Below are positions 6,799-14,782 of a stretch of 64,000 bases of DNA, piece after piece. Positions within the stretch are counted from its first letter, which is position 1. The number at the start of each line of letters is the position of its first letter. The stretch is taken from assembly GCF_008923245.1 (NCBI RefSeq), contig NZ_WBOS01000012.1, positions 1-64,000 on the forward strand. Reading direction: 5' to 3'. The position numbers were made by a program, and so were the translations under genes. The stretch is from Cytobacillus depressus (GTDB lineage Bacteria; Bacillota; Bacilli; Bacillales; Cytobacillaceae). A model generated the notes under the pieces. That model ran no database searches. It was not told the origin of the DNA and saw nothing but the letters and a program-made list of their open reading frames with translations.

Positions 6799-8196
6799 TT
6801 ACGCGTGAATGGCTCTCCCATCAACAGCCAATGCCGCTTCGCCAATTGCTTCTGCTAATGTCGGGTGTGGATGAATCGTTCTAGCTATATCCATAGCTGT
6901 TGCTTCGAGCACACGGGCAAGGCCCGCTTCGGTAATCATATCAGTCACATGAGGTCCGACCATATGGGCGCCTAGCAGCCTATCCGACCCCTCTTCTACG
7001 ACAAGTTTCACAAATCCGTCTGATTCACCGAATACAAGCGCCTTTCCAATGGCACGGAAAGAGAATTTTCCTGTCTTCACTTTATAGCCTCTAATTTTCG
7101 CTTCATCCTCTGTATACCCAACACTCGCTACCTCAGGGCTGCTGTAGATGCACTTCGAAACTAAGCTTAAATCAAGTGGAGCCGGATATTTACCAGCCAT
7201 ATGCTCAATCGCGATGATGCCTTCATGAGAAGCCACATGGGCAAGCTGCAAACCGCCAATGACATCACCGATTGCATAAATGTTCTCTTCATTTGTTTGA
7301 TAAAATTCGTTTGTCACAATAAATCCGCGTGCCACATCGATTGTCGTATTTTCAAGACTAATGCTCTCTATATTCGGAAGGCGGCCAACTGAGACAAGCA
7401 GTTTATCAGCTGAGAATGTTTTTTCTTCCCCTTTATGCTCGGCTTTAATTGTGACCCCTTCTCCTTTTTCCAGCGTTTGCGGAAGTACTTTTGCACCTGT
7501 TACAATCTTAACCCCTTTTTTCTTCATTAAGCGCTGGACTTCTTTAGAAATATCGGCATCTTCTGTCGGAATGATCCGATTAGCAAATTCGATTACGGTT
7601 ACTTCTAATCCGAAGTCTACGAGCATGGACGCCCATTCAATTCCAATCACTCCGCCGCCAACAATAATGATTGATTTCGGCAGTTCTTCCATTTGCAGTG
7701 CTTCATCTGATGTCATCACATATTTTCCGTCTGCCTCTAATCCTGGAAGTGTTCGCGGACGTGATCCGGTAGCAATGACTATATTTTTAGGAACAAGAGT
7801 CGCCTCTTCTCCATTGTTTAACTCTACTAAAATATTTCTAGACTCTAAAATTCTGCCTTTTCCTTCATACACATCAATTTTTCCTTTTTTCATTAAGTGC
7901 TGTACACCTTTAAATAGGCGATCCGTTATTTCTGTTTTCCTCGCCTGCACTTTGGAAAAATCAAGTCCAACTTCGGGAGCGATCACGCCATAAGCGGCAG
8001 CATTTTTTGTCGTAGCATACACTTCCGCACTTCTAAGCAGCGCTTTACTCGGGATACAGCCAGCGTGAAGGCATGTTCCGCCAAGCTTTCCTTTTTCTAC
8101 GATCGCTGCAGTTAATCCAAGCTGCGAGGCACGAATGGCTGCAACATAACCACCTGTACCGCCACCAATAATAACAATATCATATTCTTTGGTCAA
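6799..8196 (-). CDS. lpdA: Dihydrolipoyl dehydrogenase (E3 / L-protein)
   Basis: A 465-residue flavoprotein disulfide reductase. It has the N-terminal FAD-binding GGGTGGYVAA, the redox-active disulfide GGTCLHAGCIPSKAL, the NAD-binding GGGVIGIEWASM near residue 180, the second FAD motif YAIGDVIGG, and the catalytic C-terminal HPHPTLAEA. It reoxidises lipoamide for 2-oxoacid dehydrogenases and the glycine cleavage system. The start is TTG at 8196, six bases after AAGGAGAG; the longer open frame to 8259 lacks family homology. A tandem glycine riboswitch upstream suggests a role as a glycine-cleavage L-protein, although no gcv genes are in the window. Confidence 0.93.
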   Translation of the reverse strand: MTKEYDIVIIGGGTGGYVAAIRASQLGLTAAIVEKGKLGGTCLHAGCIPSKALLRSAEVYATTKNAAAYGVIAPEVGLDFSKVQARKTEITDRLFKGVQHLMKKGKIDVYEGKGRILESRNILVELNNGEEATLVPKNIVIATGSRPRTLPGLEADGKYVMTSDEALQMEELPKSIIIVGGGVIGIEWASMLVDFGLEVTVIEFANRIIPTEDADISKEVQRLMKKKGVKIVTGAKVLPQTLEKGEGVTIKAEHKGEEKTFSADKLLVSVGRLPNIESISLENTTIDVARGFIVTNEFYQTNEENIYAIGDVIGGLQLAHVASHEGIIAIEHMAGKYPAPLDLSLVSKCIYSSPEVASVGYTEDEAKIRGYKVKTGKFSFRAIGKALVFGESDGFVKLVVEEGSDRLLGAHMVGPHVTDMITEAGLARVLEATAMDIARTIHPHPTLAEAIGEAALAVDGRAIHA

Positions 8197-8334
8197 AACA
8201 ATCTCTCCTTCGGGATATATTGTGAACATCTTAACAATCTTCCCAATTTCACCCTTCATCCACTTATCTCAATTCAGTTTTCATACGAGCGTAATCGCCG
8301 TGAACACCAACAATTGATTGTGGTTTATATAAGA

Positions 8335-8377
8335 AAGGACAGAAAAAGGGTATGATTGTCTACCCTTCTCTGTCCTT
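8335..8377 (-). terminator. Glycine riboswitch expression-platform terminator
   Basis: On the minus strand AGGACAGAGAAGGGTA pairs with TACCCTTTTTCTGTCCT and a short T-rich stretch follows. The 5' arm starts in AGGACAG at the end of aptamer 2, so ligand binding can compete with termination. Confidence 0.75.
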
Positions 8378-8604
8378 TTACCTGAGAGTTTATGCCCAAA
8401 TTCATATGGGGTCCCCTTGGGTGTCGTACAACTTTATCCCACTCTTAACGGGCAGTAAGATCCTCCACTGATGGAAGATTCACTTTATACGAGCTCTCCA
8501 GAGATGCGTCCCGCTGTGGTTCCTCTACCTGAGAGATTTGTTCCAAGGGTCTCTTTTTGGAACTTGCTCCTTCGGTGGCTAATTGTAATGCTCTCTCCCA
8601 CAGC
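8371..8604 (-). promoter_or_regulatory. Tandem glycine riboswitch
   Basis: On the minus strand two aptamers follow each other. Aptamer 1 has CUGUGGGAGAGAGC, GCCACCGAAGGAGCAAG, AUCUCUCAGGUAGAGGAACC and ACAG. Aptamer 2 has AUCUCUGGAGAGC, CACCCAAGGGGA and AAACUCUCAGGUAAAAGGAC. These are the hallmark glycine aptamer blocks. The riboswitch precedes lpd and ends in a competing terminator at 8335-8377. Confidence 0.92.
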
Positions 8605-8638
8605 CGTCATCCGCCTGTATTGAATTTTCTATAAATTT

Positions 8639-8667
8639 AGAATAATACTTTAGCGCTGTAATGTCAA
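8639..8667 (-). promoter_or_regulatory. SigA-type promoter of the glycine riboswitch / lpd transcript
   Basis: On the minus strand TTGACA (8662-8667) and TATTCT (8639-8644) are 17 bp apart, about 35 bp before the first glycine aptamer. Confidence 0.75.
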
Positions 8668-8828
8668 CCATTAATTTTATATTATTATAATAATTTGATA
8701 GGGTATTCACAATTTGTTCAAAACTACAAATAATTCCTATTGGACCTTCAATTAAAGAGGGAATTTTTTTTTGTAGAATATGGAAGGTAATATTTGCATT
8801 TACTAAGATTGAGCATTCATTTAGGAGG

Positions 8829-9173
8829 ATGTTAATTGGGTTATTTCTATTAGCTATTATTTTTACCTCTTTATCTTATTTTCTAGGAGATCGAACTTTA
8901 TTTCAGCAGATTCACTGGGTTCATCCCTTGATCATCGGCACATCAGTCGGTTCAGCAGGCGCATTAGCCGAAAAACTGCATGCTCCAATGTGGCTTATCA
9001 TCGTTCTACCGTTCCTAATTGGAATGGGCTTGTTGCTCTCTTTTCTAGATTGGAATGTATTTGAGTTTTTATGCACCTATATTCTTACTCTATTCTATTA
9101 CACGATTTTGCATATTATACTGAGCAAATTTACAAACTTTCATTCTCTTATTCCTGCGTGGAAGCTTAATTAG
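8829..9173 (+). CDS. Hypothetical integral membrane protein
   Basis: A 114-residue hydrophobic protein with four likely membrane helices: the first at residues 2-18, another after the HWVHPLIIGTSVGSAG turn, a third around PMWLIIVLPFLIGM and a fourth around FLCTYILTLFYY. A good AGGAGG touches the ATG at 8829 with no spacer, so translation may begin a few codons later at a non-ATG codon (ATT, codon 3). I do not recognise the family. It stands between the glycine riboswitch promoter and the queT promoter, in the queT direction, with no clear promoter of its own. Confidence 0.6.
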   Translation: MLIGLFLLAIIFTSLSYFLGDRTLFQQIHWVHPLIIGTSVGSAGALAEKLHAPMWLIIVLPFLIGMGLLLSFLDWNVFEFLCTYILTLFYYTILHIILSKFTNFHSLIPAWKLN

Positions 9174-9188
9174 TAGTGTGAAAAATTA

Positions 9189-9217
9189 TTGACACTTTTC
9201 CCTTCACATATTAAAAT
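9189..9217 (+). promoter_or_regulatory. SigA-type promoter of queT
   Basis: TTGACA (9189-9194), a 17-bp spacer and TAAAAT (9212-9217), about 25 bp ahead of the preQ1 aptamer. Confidence 0.75.
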
Positions 9218-9240
9218 AATATTCTTTGAGAAAAATCTCA

Positions 9241-9277
9241 ACGTGGTTCGTAACCATCCCACGATAAAAAACTAAGG
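9241..9277 (+). promoter_or_regulatory. preQ1-I riboswitch
   Basis: CGTGGTTCGTAACCATCCCACG forms the P1 stem (CGTGG / CCACG) with the C-rich preQ1 loop and is followed by ATAAAAAACTAAGG, the A-rich tail of class I preQ1 aptamers. The tail runs into the queT Shine-Dalgarno AAGGAG, so ligand binding should hide the ribosome site (translational control). Confidence 0.88.
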
Positions 9278-9289
9278 AGAGAATTGAAT

Positions 9290-9775
9290 ATGAACGTCAA
9301 AACCCTTGTTGGGAATGGGATTTTAGCAGCATTATATATTGCTGTTTCCATGCTCATTCAGCCTTTTGGATTTACTAATATCCAGTTTCGGGTTTCCGAA
9401 ATGTTTAACCACCTAGTTGTATTTAATAAGAAATATATTTTCGGAATGGTGCTAGGTGTATTTTTAACAAATTTACTGTTTTCACCAATGATCGCCTATG
9501 ATCTCATTTTCGGTGTTGGGCAAACGGTTATTTCCTTATTAATTACGATTGCTTGCTGCCGTTTTATTCAAAATATATGGGCTCGCATGGTTGTGAACAC
9601 GCTTGTTTTCACCTTTACTATGTTCTTAATTGCTCTTGAATTGCACCTTGCCTTTGGTATGCCTTTTATGTTTTCATGGCTTACAACTGCAATTGGTGAA
9701 TTCATCGTTATGGCTGTCGGAATGCCAGTCATGTATGCACTCAATAAGCGCGTAAATTTTGAAAAATTAATATAA
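9290..9775 (+). CDS. queT: QueT-family queuosine precursor transporter
   Basis: A 161-residue membrane protein with about five helices. The family signatures RVSEMFNHLVVFNKKYIFG (around residue 35) and LHLAFGMPFMFSWLTTAIGEF (near the C-terminus, here shortened in mind to its two ends) identify QueT, the substrate-binding S component of an ECF-type transporter for preQ1 or related queuosine precursors. The ATG at 9290 lies about ten bases after AAGGAG; a TTG at 9284 is closer but less favourable. A preQ1-I riboswitch directly upstream confirms the assignment. It has its own promoter and terminator. Confidence 0.93.
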   Translation: MNVKTLVGNGILAALYIAVSMLIQPFGFTNIQFRVSEMFNHLVVFNKKYIFGMVLGVFLTNLLFSPMIAYDLIFGVGQTVISLLITIACCRFIQNIWARMVVNTLVFTFTMFLIALELHLAFGMPFMFSWLTTAIGEFIVMAVGMPVMYALNKRVNFEKLI

Positions 9776-9784
9776 AGTCTATGG

Positions 9785-9812
9785 AGATGCCTAATTAAAG
9801 GCATCTTCTTTT
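9785..9812 (+). terminator. Terminator of queT
   Basis: AGATGCCT-AATTAA-AGGCATCT followed by TCTTTTG just past the queT stop codon. Confidence 0.8.
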
Positions 9813-9815
9813 GTT

Positions 9816-9903
9816 GTTCAGCTCCACAAGGAACTCTTCTTCGAATAGTCGTCGTAGGAACAATTTGAACTTTAATTGTTTCGAAGGCACTTCCGCATTT
9901 CTA
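9816..9903 (+). repeat. Dispersed repeat R, copy 1
   Basis: Shares with copies at 14671-14773 and 63538-63722 the sequence running from CTTCTTCGAATAGTCGTCG through a hairpin (GGAACAATT / AATTGTTTC, 9857-9882) to CGCATTTCT. It ends a few bases before the aspartokinase stop codon. This copy lacks most of the left part seen at 63.5 kb. Confidence 0.75.
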
Positions 9904-9907
9904 TTTT

Positions 9908-11269
9908 CTATACAGTTACAGCTGCAAAAAATTCATCATAAAGCGCCTGTACCGCTCTCTTTTCATCTATTTCCTTTACACCGAACATCATACTTACTTC
10001 GGACGAGCCTTGGTTAATCATTTCGATATTTACTCCAGCTTTTGCTAATGCTTTAGAAGCTCGAGCTGTCGTTCCGATATTATGGCGCATGCCTTCTCCT
10101 ACAACCATGATCAGTGCAAGGCTATGTTCAATGACCACTTCATCTGCATCGAGCTCTGTTTTAATTCTTTCAATAATCTTCTCTTCCATTCCTGGAGCAA
10201 ATTGATTTTCTCTCAAGATAACCGAAATATCATCAATGCCTGATGGTGTATGTTCATAGGATAGGCCGAAGCTTTCCAAAATAGCCAGTAGTCTGCGCCC
10301 AAAGCCAACTTCTCTATTCATTAAGTATTTGCTCACATAAATGCTACAAAAGCCTTCATCACTTGCAATTCCTACAACCGGGCCATTTGTGTTATTACGC
10401 TCATAAACAATTTTTGTACCTGGGGCAGATGGATTATTCGTATTTTTAATTTGAACCGGAATGCCTGCGCGGAATGCCGGAACAAGCGCTTCATCATGCA
10501 AGACGGTAAAGCCTGCATAGGAAAGCTCCCGCATTTCCCGATACGTTAATTCCTTAATTTCCTTTGGACGATTAACAATAAATGGATTTACCGAGTAAAC
10601 AGCATCGACATCTGTAAAGTTTTCGTAAAGCTCTGCTTTCATCCCATTTGCTAAAATGGAGCCTGTAATATCAGACCCGCTTCGTGAAAAAGTAAAGACA
10701 TCCCCTTCCGCGCTATAGCCAAAAAACCCAGGAAAAATAATAATCCCGGAACGATTTCGCAGTTCAAATAAACGATCATAGGCTTCAGGTAAAACTTGAG
10801 CATTGCCTGGCTCAGCAGTTACTAGCAGGCCTGCCTCTTTTGGATTGACGTAATGAGCCTCGACACCTTGTTTACGGAAATATGCTGCCACAAGCTTTGC
10901 ATTATTATCCTCTCCGCTCGCTTTAAGCAAATCCATAAATTTATCGGGATCGCTTTTATCTGCCTTCAATCTGCGAAATAAATCCTCTTCAAGTTCATTA
11001 ATAATGTCATCATCCAAATACAATTCCTCAGCAATTGCAGCATATCTTTCAATGACCGCATCAAACTTTTCCTTAGGATCTTTATTTTGCAAACAAAGGT
11101 CTGCACACTCAATCAAAAGATCGGTTACTTTCTCGTCTTCACTATATCTTTTCCCTGGTGCTGATACGACAACTACTTTTCTCTCTGGATCAGAAACAAC
11201 AATCTGGAAGACCTTTTCAAGTTGTTTTCCGGATGCTAAAGAAGATCCGCCAAACTTTACGACTTTCAT
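9908..11269 (-). CDS. yclM: Aspartokinase III (YclM/ThrD type)
   Basis: A 453-residue aspartate kinase, the first step of the lysine, methionine, threonine and diaminopimelate branch. The N-terminal amino-acid kinase domain carries MKVVKFGGSSLASG and the catalytic FSRSGSDITGS near residue 210; the C-terminal third holds two ACT domains for amino-acid feedback. Length and sequence fit the single-gene YclM type, not the dapG or lysC types. The ATG at 11269 has AGGAGATG upstream. It is transcribed alone, with a dispersed repeat directly behind its stop codon. Confidence 0.92.
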   Translation of the reverse strand: MKVVKFGGSSLASGKQLEKVFQIVVSDPERKVVVVSAPGKRYSEDEKVTDLLIECADLCLQNKDPKEKFDAVIERYAAIAEELYLDDDIINELEEDLFRRLKADKSDPDKFMDLLKASGEDNNAKLVAAYFRKQGVEAHYVNPKEAGLLVTAEPGNAQVLPEAYDRLFELRNRSGIIIFPGFFGYSAEGDVFTFSRSGSDITGSILANGMKAELYENFTDVDAVYSVNPFIVNRPKEIKELTYREMRELSYAGFTVLHDEALVPAFRAGIPVQIKNTNNPSAPGTKIVYERNNTNGPVVGIASDEGFCSIYVSKYLMNREVGFGRRLLAILESFGLSYEHTPSGIDDISVILRENQFAPGMEEKIIERIKTELDADEVVIEHSLALIMVVGEGMRHNIGTTARASKALAKAGVNIEMINQGSSEVSMMFGVKEIDEKRAVQALYDEFFAAVTV

Positions 11270-11574
11270 TCTGACATCTCCTAACTGTTAGAAAAACACA
11301 AGACAATTCTCTAACTCTTAAAATGATTAAATATGATGCTCATCTAAAATATATCCCTAATTTTACTCCTATTCAGAAAATAATCAAGAGTTTTTCCTCC
11401 ATACAGAGACAACTGTTTACCTTAAGTGGACACCGCAGTATTAATTACCTATATTCTCCAATTCCTTTTCCGCCTCTTTGCTTAGTTTTCCCTTCTATAA
11501 TGGTTATCTCTAACAACTTTCCCACTTTTTCAAATATAATAGTGGAAACAGTAAGACATAAGGGAGCAGACTAT

Positions 11575-12717
11575 ATGGGAATTCTTATTGTAGACGATAA
11601 CAAGGCCAACCTTTTTGTAATAGAAAATATTTTAAAGCGTGCAGGTTATGCTGATTATTTATCTTTTACTTCGGCTCAAGATCTATTTACATATTTACAA
11701 AATGAACGACAAGTAAACAATGACAAACAAGCGGATATGATCCTTATGGATATTATGATGCCGGAAATGGATGGGATTGAAGCATGCAGGCAGCTGCAGC
11801 AAGTTCCACATTTAAAGGATATTCCTGTCATTTTCGTTACGGCTCTAGAAGACTCAAATAAAGTGGTGGAGGCGCTTGATGCCGGCGGGATTGATTATGT
11901 AACGAAACCAATTAATAAAACAGAGCTGCTTGCACGTATTCGAGTTGCCTTAAGATTGAAATATGAAAAGGATTGGCATATTGAACAAGAGGAAAAGATT
12001 CGAAATGAATTAGAATTATCAATGAAGGTACAGACAAGTTTATTAAGTGAGCCCATTTATAGGGATAATCTATTGTTAAAGGCTTCATATTTACCAGCAT
12101 ATAAATTAGCAGGAGATATGTATTATTGGCATAAAATTAACGATCACCGCTATGCGGCCATCCAGCTTGACATGATGGGACATGGCATTTCAGCTTCCCT
12201 TGTTTGTATGTTCATCTCTTCCGTTTTGCGAGATTCTATCTCCACGTTTGCAGATCCAGAATATGTCATACAAGAGCTTAACCTCTGGATGAATTCTTTA
12301 AATCGGAAAAACCAGCAAATTCCTTACTATTTTACAGCTATTTATTTTGTTCTCGACACGAAAGAGAAAACGCTAGAATATGTGAATGCTGGCCACCCAA
12401 CTGGGTTTGCTCTCATCAATCAGACTGAACTAATTGAAATGCCCAGCAATACGTGTGCAGTGGGCTTTTTTGAAGACATTAATATAAAAAAAAACGTCGT
12501 CAGCTATTCTGATTCTATTCAAATTGTCCTCTGTACAGATGGTGTTGAAGAAACAATCGAAAAAACGGAATCAAATGAGTTTGACTATATTAAGAGGCTA
12601 GCCTCTTCCTTCTGGAAAGACTCAGAAAACAAAGAACCCATTGATTACCTACTAACAAAAAAACAACAAGTCAACGCAGATGACGACATGTGCGTCGTAT
12701 TAATCCAGGCGAAATAA
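11575..12717 (+). CDS. Response regulator with PP2C (SpoIIE-type) phosphatase domain
   Basis: A 380-residue protein. Residues 1-125 form a receiver domain with the acidic pair DD near residue 7, the phosphorylation site D59 in ILMDIMMPEMDG, and conserved T and K (FVTALED, TKPINK). A helical linker follows, then a SpoIIE/RsbU-type PP2C domain from about residue 170 with metal ligands in QLDMMGHG and VNAGHP and a final NADDDMCVVLI. Such proteins dephosphorylate anti-anti-sigma factors in partner-switching pathways. The start is ATG 11575 with AAGGGAG upstream. No anti-sigma or kinase partner is adjacent. An array of 52-bp hairpin repeats forms its 3' region. Confidence 0.9.
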   Translation: MGILIVDDNKANLFVIENILKRAGYADYLSFTSAQDLFTYLQNERQVNNDKQADMILMDIMMPEMDGIEACRQLQQVPHLKDIPVIFVTALEDSNKVVEALDAGGIDYVTKPINKTELLARIRVALRLKYEKDWHIEQEEKIRNELELSMKVQTSLLSEPIYRDNLLLKASYLPAYKLAGDMYYWHKINDHRYAAIQLDMMGHGISASLVCMFISSVLRDSISTFADPEYVIQELNLWMNSLNRKNQQIPYYFTAIYFVLDTKEKTLEYVNAGHPTGFALINQTELIEMPSNTCAVGFFEDINIKKNVVSYSDSIQIVLCTDGVEETIEKTESNEFDYIKRLASSFWKDSENKEPIDYLLTKKQQVNADDDMCVVLIQAK

Positions 12718-12730
12718 TAATCTGTGTAGT

Positions 12731-12850
12731 AACGGACATTTATGAAGACTTGCTTGAGGTGAATTGTCCGTTATCGGGATTATAATGGACAATTTAGTGA
12801 CTTACATGAGGTGAATTGTCCGTTCATAGAGATCATAACGGACAATTTTT
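12731..12850 (+). repeat. 52-bp hairpin repeat array 3, ending in a terminator
   Basis: GAGGTGAATTGTCCG recurs at 12756 and 12808 (52 bp); A-A-(C/T)-GGACA recurs at 12731, 12784 and 12837 (53 bp). AACGGACAATT and AATTGTCCGTT alternate, so each can pair with either neighbour. The last pair (AATTGTCCGTT / AACGGACAATT, 12814-12847) is followed by a T-run and should terminate transcription of the phosphatase gene. Confidence 0.75.
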
Positions 12851-12869
12851 AAAAATTCTTCTTTATTAA

Positions 12870-12920
12870 AAATGCTGTCCAGTAAGTCAGGAGAAATTGA
12901 CTTTCTAGACAGCCTCTTTT
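12870..12920. terminator. Bidirectional terminator between phosphatase and recombinase genes
   Basis: GCTGTC...TAAGTCA and TGACTT...GACAGC form a long interrupted stem with T-runs on both sides, between convergent genes. Confidence 0.7.
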
Positions 12921-12927
12921 TTCTTTA

Positions 12928-13491
12928 TTACAAGTTCACATCCACTTTAATATACTTTTCCTCATCTTTATCAATGCCAATGTAACGCAATGTTTCCGCA
13001 TGTGTTTGGTGATTGTATATGGACATTAAGATTGAGATAGCAATGCCTTTTTGATAAGCATGGTAGCCGAATGTTTTTCGCAGTGTGTGCATACCAATCT
13101 TGCCGTTTATCCCGACATCTTTGGCCGCTTGATTAATAATGCGGTAGGCCTGCTGCCGTGTAATGGGCAAATTGTTTTTTTTCGATTTAAAAAGATAATC
13201 CTCATTTTTAAAATCAAATGTGGATAGATAGCTTTGTAATGCTTCTTTTACACGGCTATTAATATAATGAGAATGATGTTTCACTTTTTTTTCATCATAG
13301 ATATGAAGGAATTCCTTAATTTCCGCCCCGTCCCAAATATCTTCCACTTTTAATGTTAGCAAATCATGCACCCTTATGCCTGTATTAATGCCTAACACAA
13401 ATAATAAAAAGTCTCTCCATGATTGCTTTTTCAAGTTTTCTTTCATTGCATTAATTTTTTCGATATCCTTTATCGGGTCGACATATTCCAC
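12928..13491 (-). CDS. Small tyrosine recombinase (YoeC-like), no N-terminal domain
   Basis: A 187-residue phage-integrase-family protein consisting almost only of the catalytic domain. Visible catalytic residues are R in GINTGIRVHDLL (near residue 40), the Lys-bearing hairpin DEKKVKHHSHY, HTLRKTFGYHA (H-x-x-R), NHQTHAETLRYIGI (second H and the Tyr nucleophile). The core-binding SAM-like domain of full integrases is absent, as in B. subtilis YoeC. No attachment repeats or phage genes lie next to it, so its target is unknown. It has its own terminator. Confidence 0.85.
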   Translation of the reverse strand: MEYVDPIKDIEKINAMKENLKKQSWRDFLLFVLGINTGIRVHDLLTLKVEDIWDGAEIKEFLHIYDEKKVKHHSHYINSRVKEALQSYLSTFDFKNEDYLFKSKKNNLPITRQQAYRIINQAAKDVGINGKIGMHTLRKTFGYHAYQKGIAISILMSIYNHQTHAETLRYIGIDKDEEKYIKVDVNL

Positions 13492-13565
13492 AGAAGCTCC
13501 TCCTGAAACTAAATTCTACTCAATAAAGTATCAGAAATAATCATTATAAACAATACAGTATGACT

Positions 13566-13919
13566 TTATTCTCCTTCAAGAAACTCCTTAAGATCATCCT
13601 GAACGGTTTCCTTCGTCAGCTCCACCTTTGAATGATAGGCCGCTCGATTGAGGAGATGGCTAACAACTGGAGAAGTTAGAAATACAAAGAAAATCCCAAG
13701 AATTAAACGAATGCTGAAGTATCCATCTGTAAGCAAAAAGAAAAGAAAGGCCCCAAATAGCGTACAAAGCACACCTAAGCTAGCACTTTTTGACACCGCA
13801 TGAGAACGTGAATACACATCAGGCAAGCGTATTAATCCGATTGCGCTTAAAAAGCTTAAGATCGTTCCAAACAAAAGAAAGATAGCGACGATGATGTTAA
13901 TGTACACGTTTTCGTTCAA
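13566..13919 (-). CDS. mrpG: Na+/H+ antiporter subunit MrpG
   Basis: A 117-residue protein with three membrane helices, the MnhG/PhaG subunit that ends Mrp operons. The conserved core SAIGLIRLPDVYSRSHAVSKSAS is split here as GLIRLPDVYSR and HAVSKSASLG. The TTG at 13919, six bases after AGAGGTG and overlapping the 3' end of mrpF by 23 bp, matches the family N-terminus; the longer frame reads backward through mrpF. Last gene of the mrpABCDEFG operon. The C-terminal tail is acidic and cytoplasmic. Confidence 0.93.
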   Translation of the reverse strand: MNENVYINIIVAIFLLFGTILSFLSAIGLIRLPDVYSRSHAVSKSASLGVLCTLFGAFLFFLLTDGYFSIRLILGIFFVFLTSPVVSHLLNRAAYHSKVELTKETVQDDLKEFLEGE

Positions 13920-14181
13920 TAACAACACCTCTTTCAATAAAACGGGCAAAGGCAATCGTTCCGACGAAGGAGAGAATGCCAATTAATAAAATAATGTCTA
14001 AAAAAGCATGTGTCCGTAATAATATGGAGAGACAAGCCACTCCAGCAATAAGGTTCACTCCGATATTATCTAAAGCCATCACCCGATCCGGTGTAGAAGG
14101 TCCTTTAATCACGCGATAAAGAGCCGCTAATATAGAAAGGGCTAAGAAAAATAAACATATCAATAAAAATTGATCAAACAT
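13897..14181 (-). CDS. mrpF: Na+/H+ antiporter subunit MrpF
   Basis: A 94-residue protein with three membrane helices, the same length as B. subtilis MrpF, which also mediates Na+ and cholate efflux. Family features include YRVIKGPSTPDRVMALDNIG near residue 22. Its ATG overlaps the mrpE stop codon (TAATG) and its 3' end overlaps mrpG, the tight coupling typical of this operon. Confidence 0.93.
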   Translation of the reverse strand: MFDQFLLICLFFLALSILAALYRVIKGPSTPDRVMALDNIGVNLIAGVACLSILLRTHAFLDIILLIGILSFVGTIAFARFIERGVVIERKRVH

Positions 14182-14657
14182 TATCGAGTAACCTCCTTAA
14201 TTGCTTTCTCATATTTGATTTGCGACTGGAATACAGCATGCTTAGAGTCTGGCAAATTTAAGGCATGGAGATAAAAAACTTTATTGTTTGGAGAGATTTC
14301 CATCACTACGGAACCCGGGGTCAAAGTTAACAATAAGGCCAGTAGAGAAATTTCTAAATCACCCTCTAATTCCGTTTCCATCTTAAAAATGCCAGGAGTA
14401 ACATTAAGTTTTGGCCTAATGACCTCTTTAATTATTGCAAAACTTGAAATAACAGATTCTGTAATAAACAAAATAAACAATTTCAAAATGGCGATAAATC
14501 TACGCAAATAAAAAGATGAAGGAAAAAAGCGTCGTAAAGAAAATAGCACAACAATTCCAACTATATAACCACTAAAAAAGGATAGAAAACTCCATTCATC
14601 TTGGAAAAACATCCATAAAAAAGCGATAAACAAATTAATTAACACTTGAACAGGCAA
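14181..14657 (-). CDS. mrpE: Na+/H+ antiporter subunit MrpE
   Basis: A 158-residue protein with two or three N-terminal membrane helices and a cytoplasmic domain. The start is TTG at 14657, preceded by GGGGGGAG; it gives PVQVLINLFIAFLWMF, which aligns with the start of B. subtilis MrpE (also 158 residues). The open frame continues 18 codons upstream to 14711, but those codons come from dispersed repeat R and are not part of the protein. The repeat separates mrpE from mrpD by 125 bp, unlike the other junctions in the operon, which overlap or touch. Confidence 0.93.
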   Translation of the reverse strand: MPVQVLINLFIAFLWMFFQDEWSFLSFFSGYIVGIVVLFSLRRFFPSSFYLRRFIAILKLFILFITESVISSFAIIKEVIRPKLNVTPGIFKMETELEGDLEISLLALLLTLTPGSVVMEISPNNKVFYLHALNLPDSKHAVFQSQIKYEKAIKEVTR

Positions 14658-14670
14658 TAATCTCCCCCCT

Positions 14671-14773
14671 ATCAGAAATGCGGAAGCGACTTCGGAACAA
14701 TTACAGATCAAATTATTCCTGCGATGACTATTCGAAGAAGCTTTCCTAAGTGGTCAGCCCCTCGAGCTAGACA
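14671..14773 (-). repeat. Dispersed repeat R, copy 2, inside the mrp operon
   Basis: Inverted relative to the copies at 9.8 and 63.5 kb. On the minus strand it reads TCTAGCTCGAGGGGCTGACC ... CTTCTTCGAATAGTCATCG ... then a hairpin (GGAAUAAUU / AAUUGUUCC, 14694-14719) and ends GCATTTCTGAT next to the mrpE ribosome site. It fills most of the mrpD-mrpE gap. Confidence 0.8.
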
Positions 14774-14782
14774 CTAAAACGT

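Noticed and set aside
7361-7993. Plus-strand frame of about 210 codons inside lpd
   Set aside because: Antisense shadow of lpd; Ser- and Pro-rich without domains or ribosome site.
12928-13565. Integrated phage or genomic island tied to the small tyrosine recombinase
   Set aside because: No attachment-like direct repeats, tRNA or phage genes flank it; both neighbours are ordinary chromosomal genes.
14658-14711. Eighteen extra N-terminal codons on mrpE
   Set aside because: They are encoded by dispersed repeat R, lie upstream of the ribosome site, and are absent from known MrpE.
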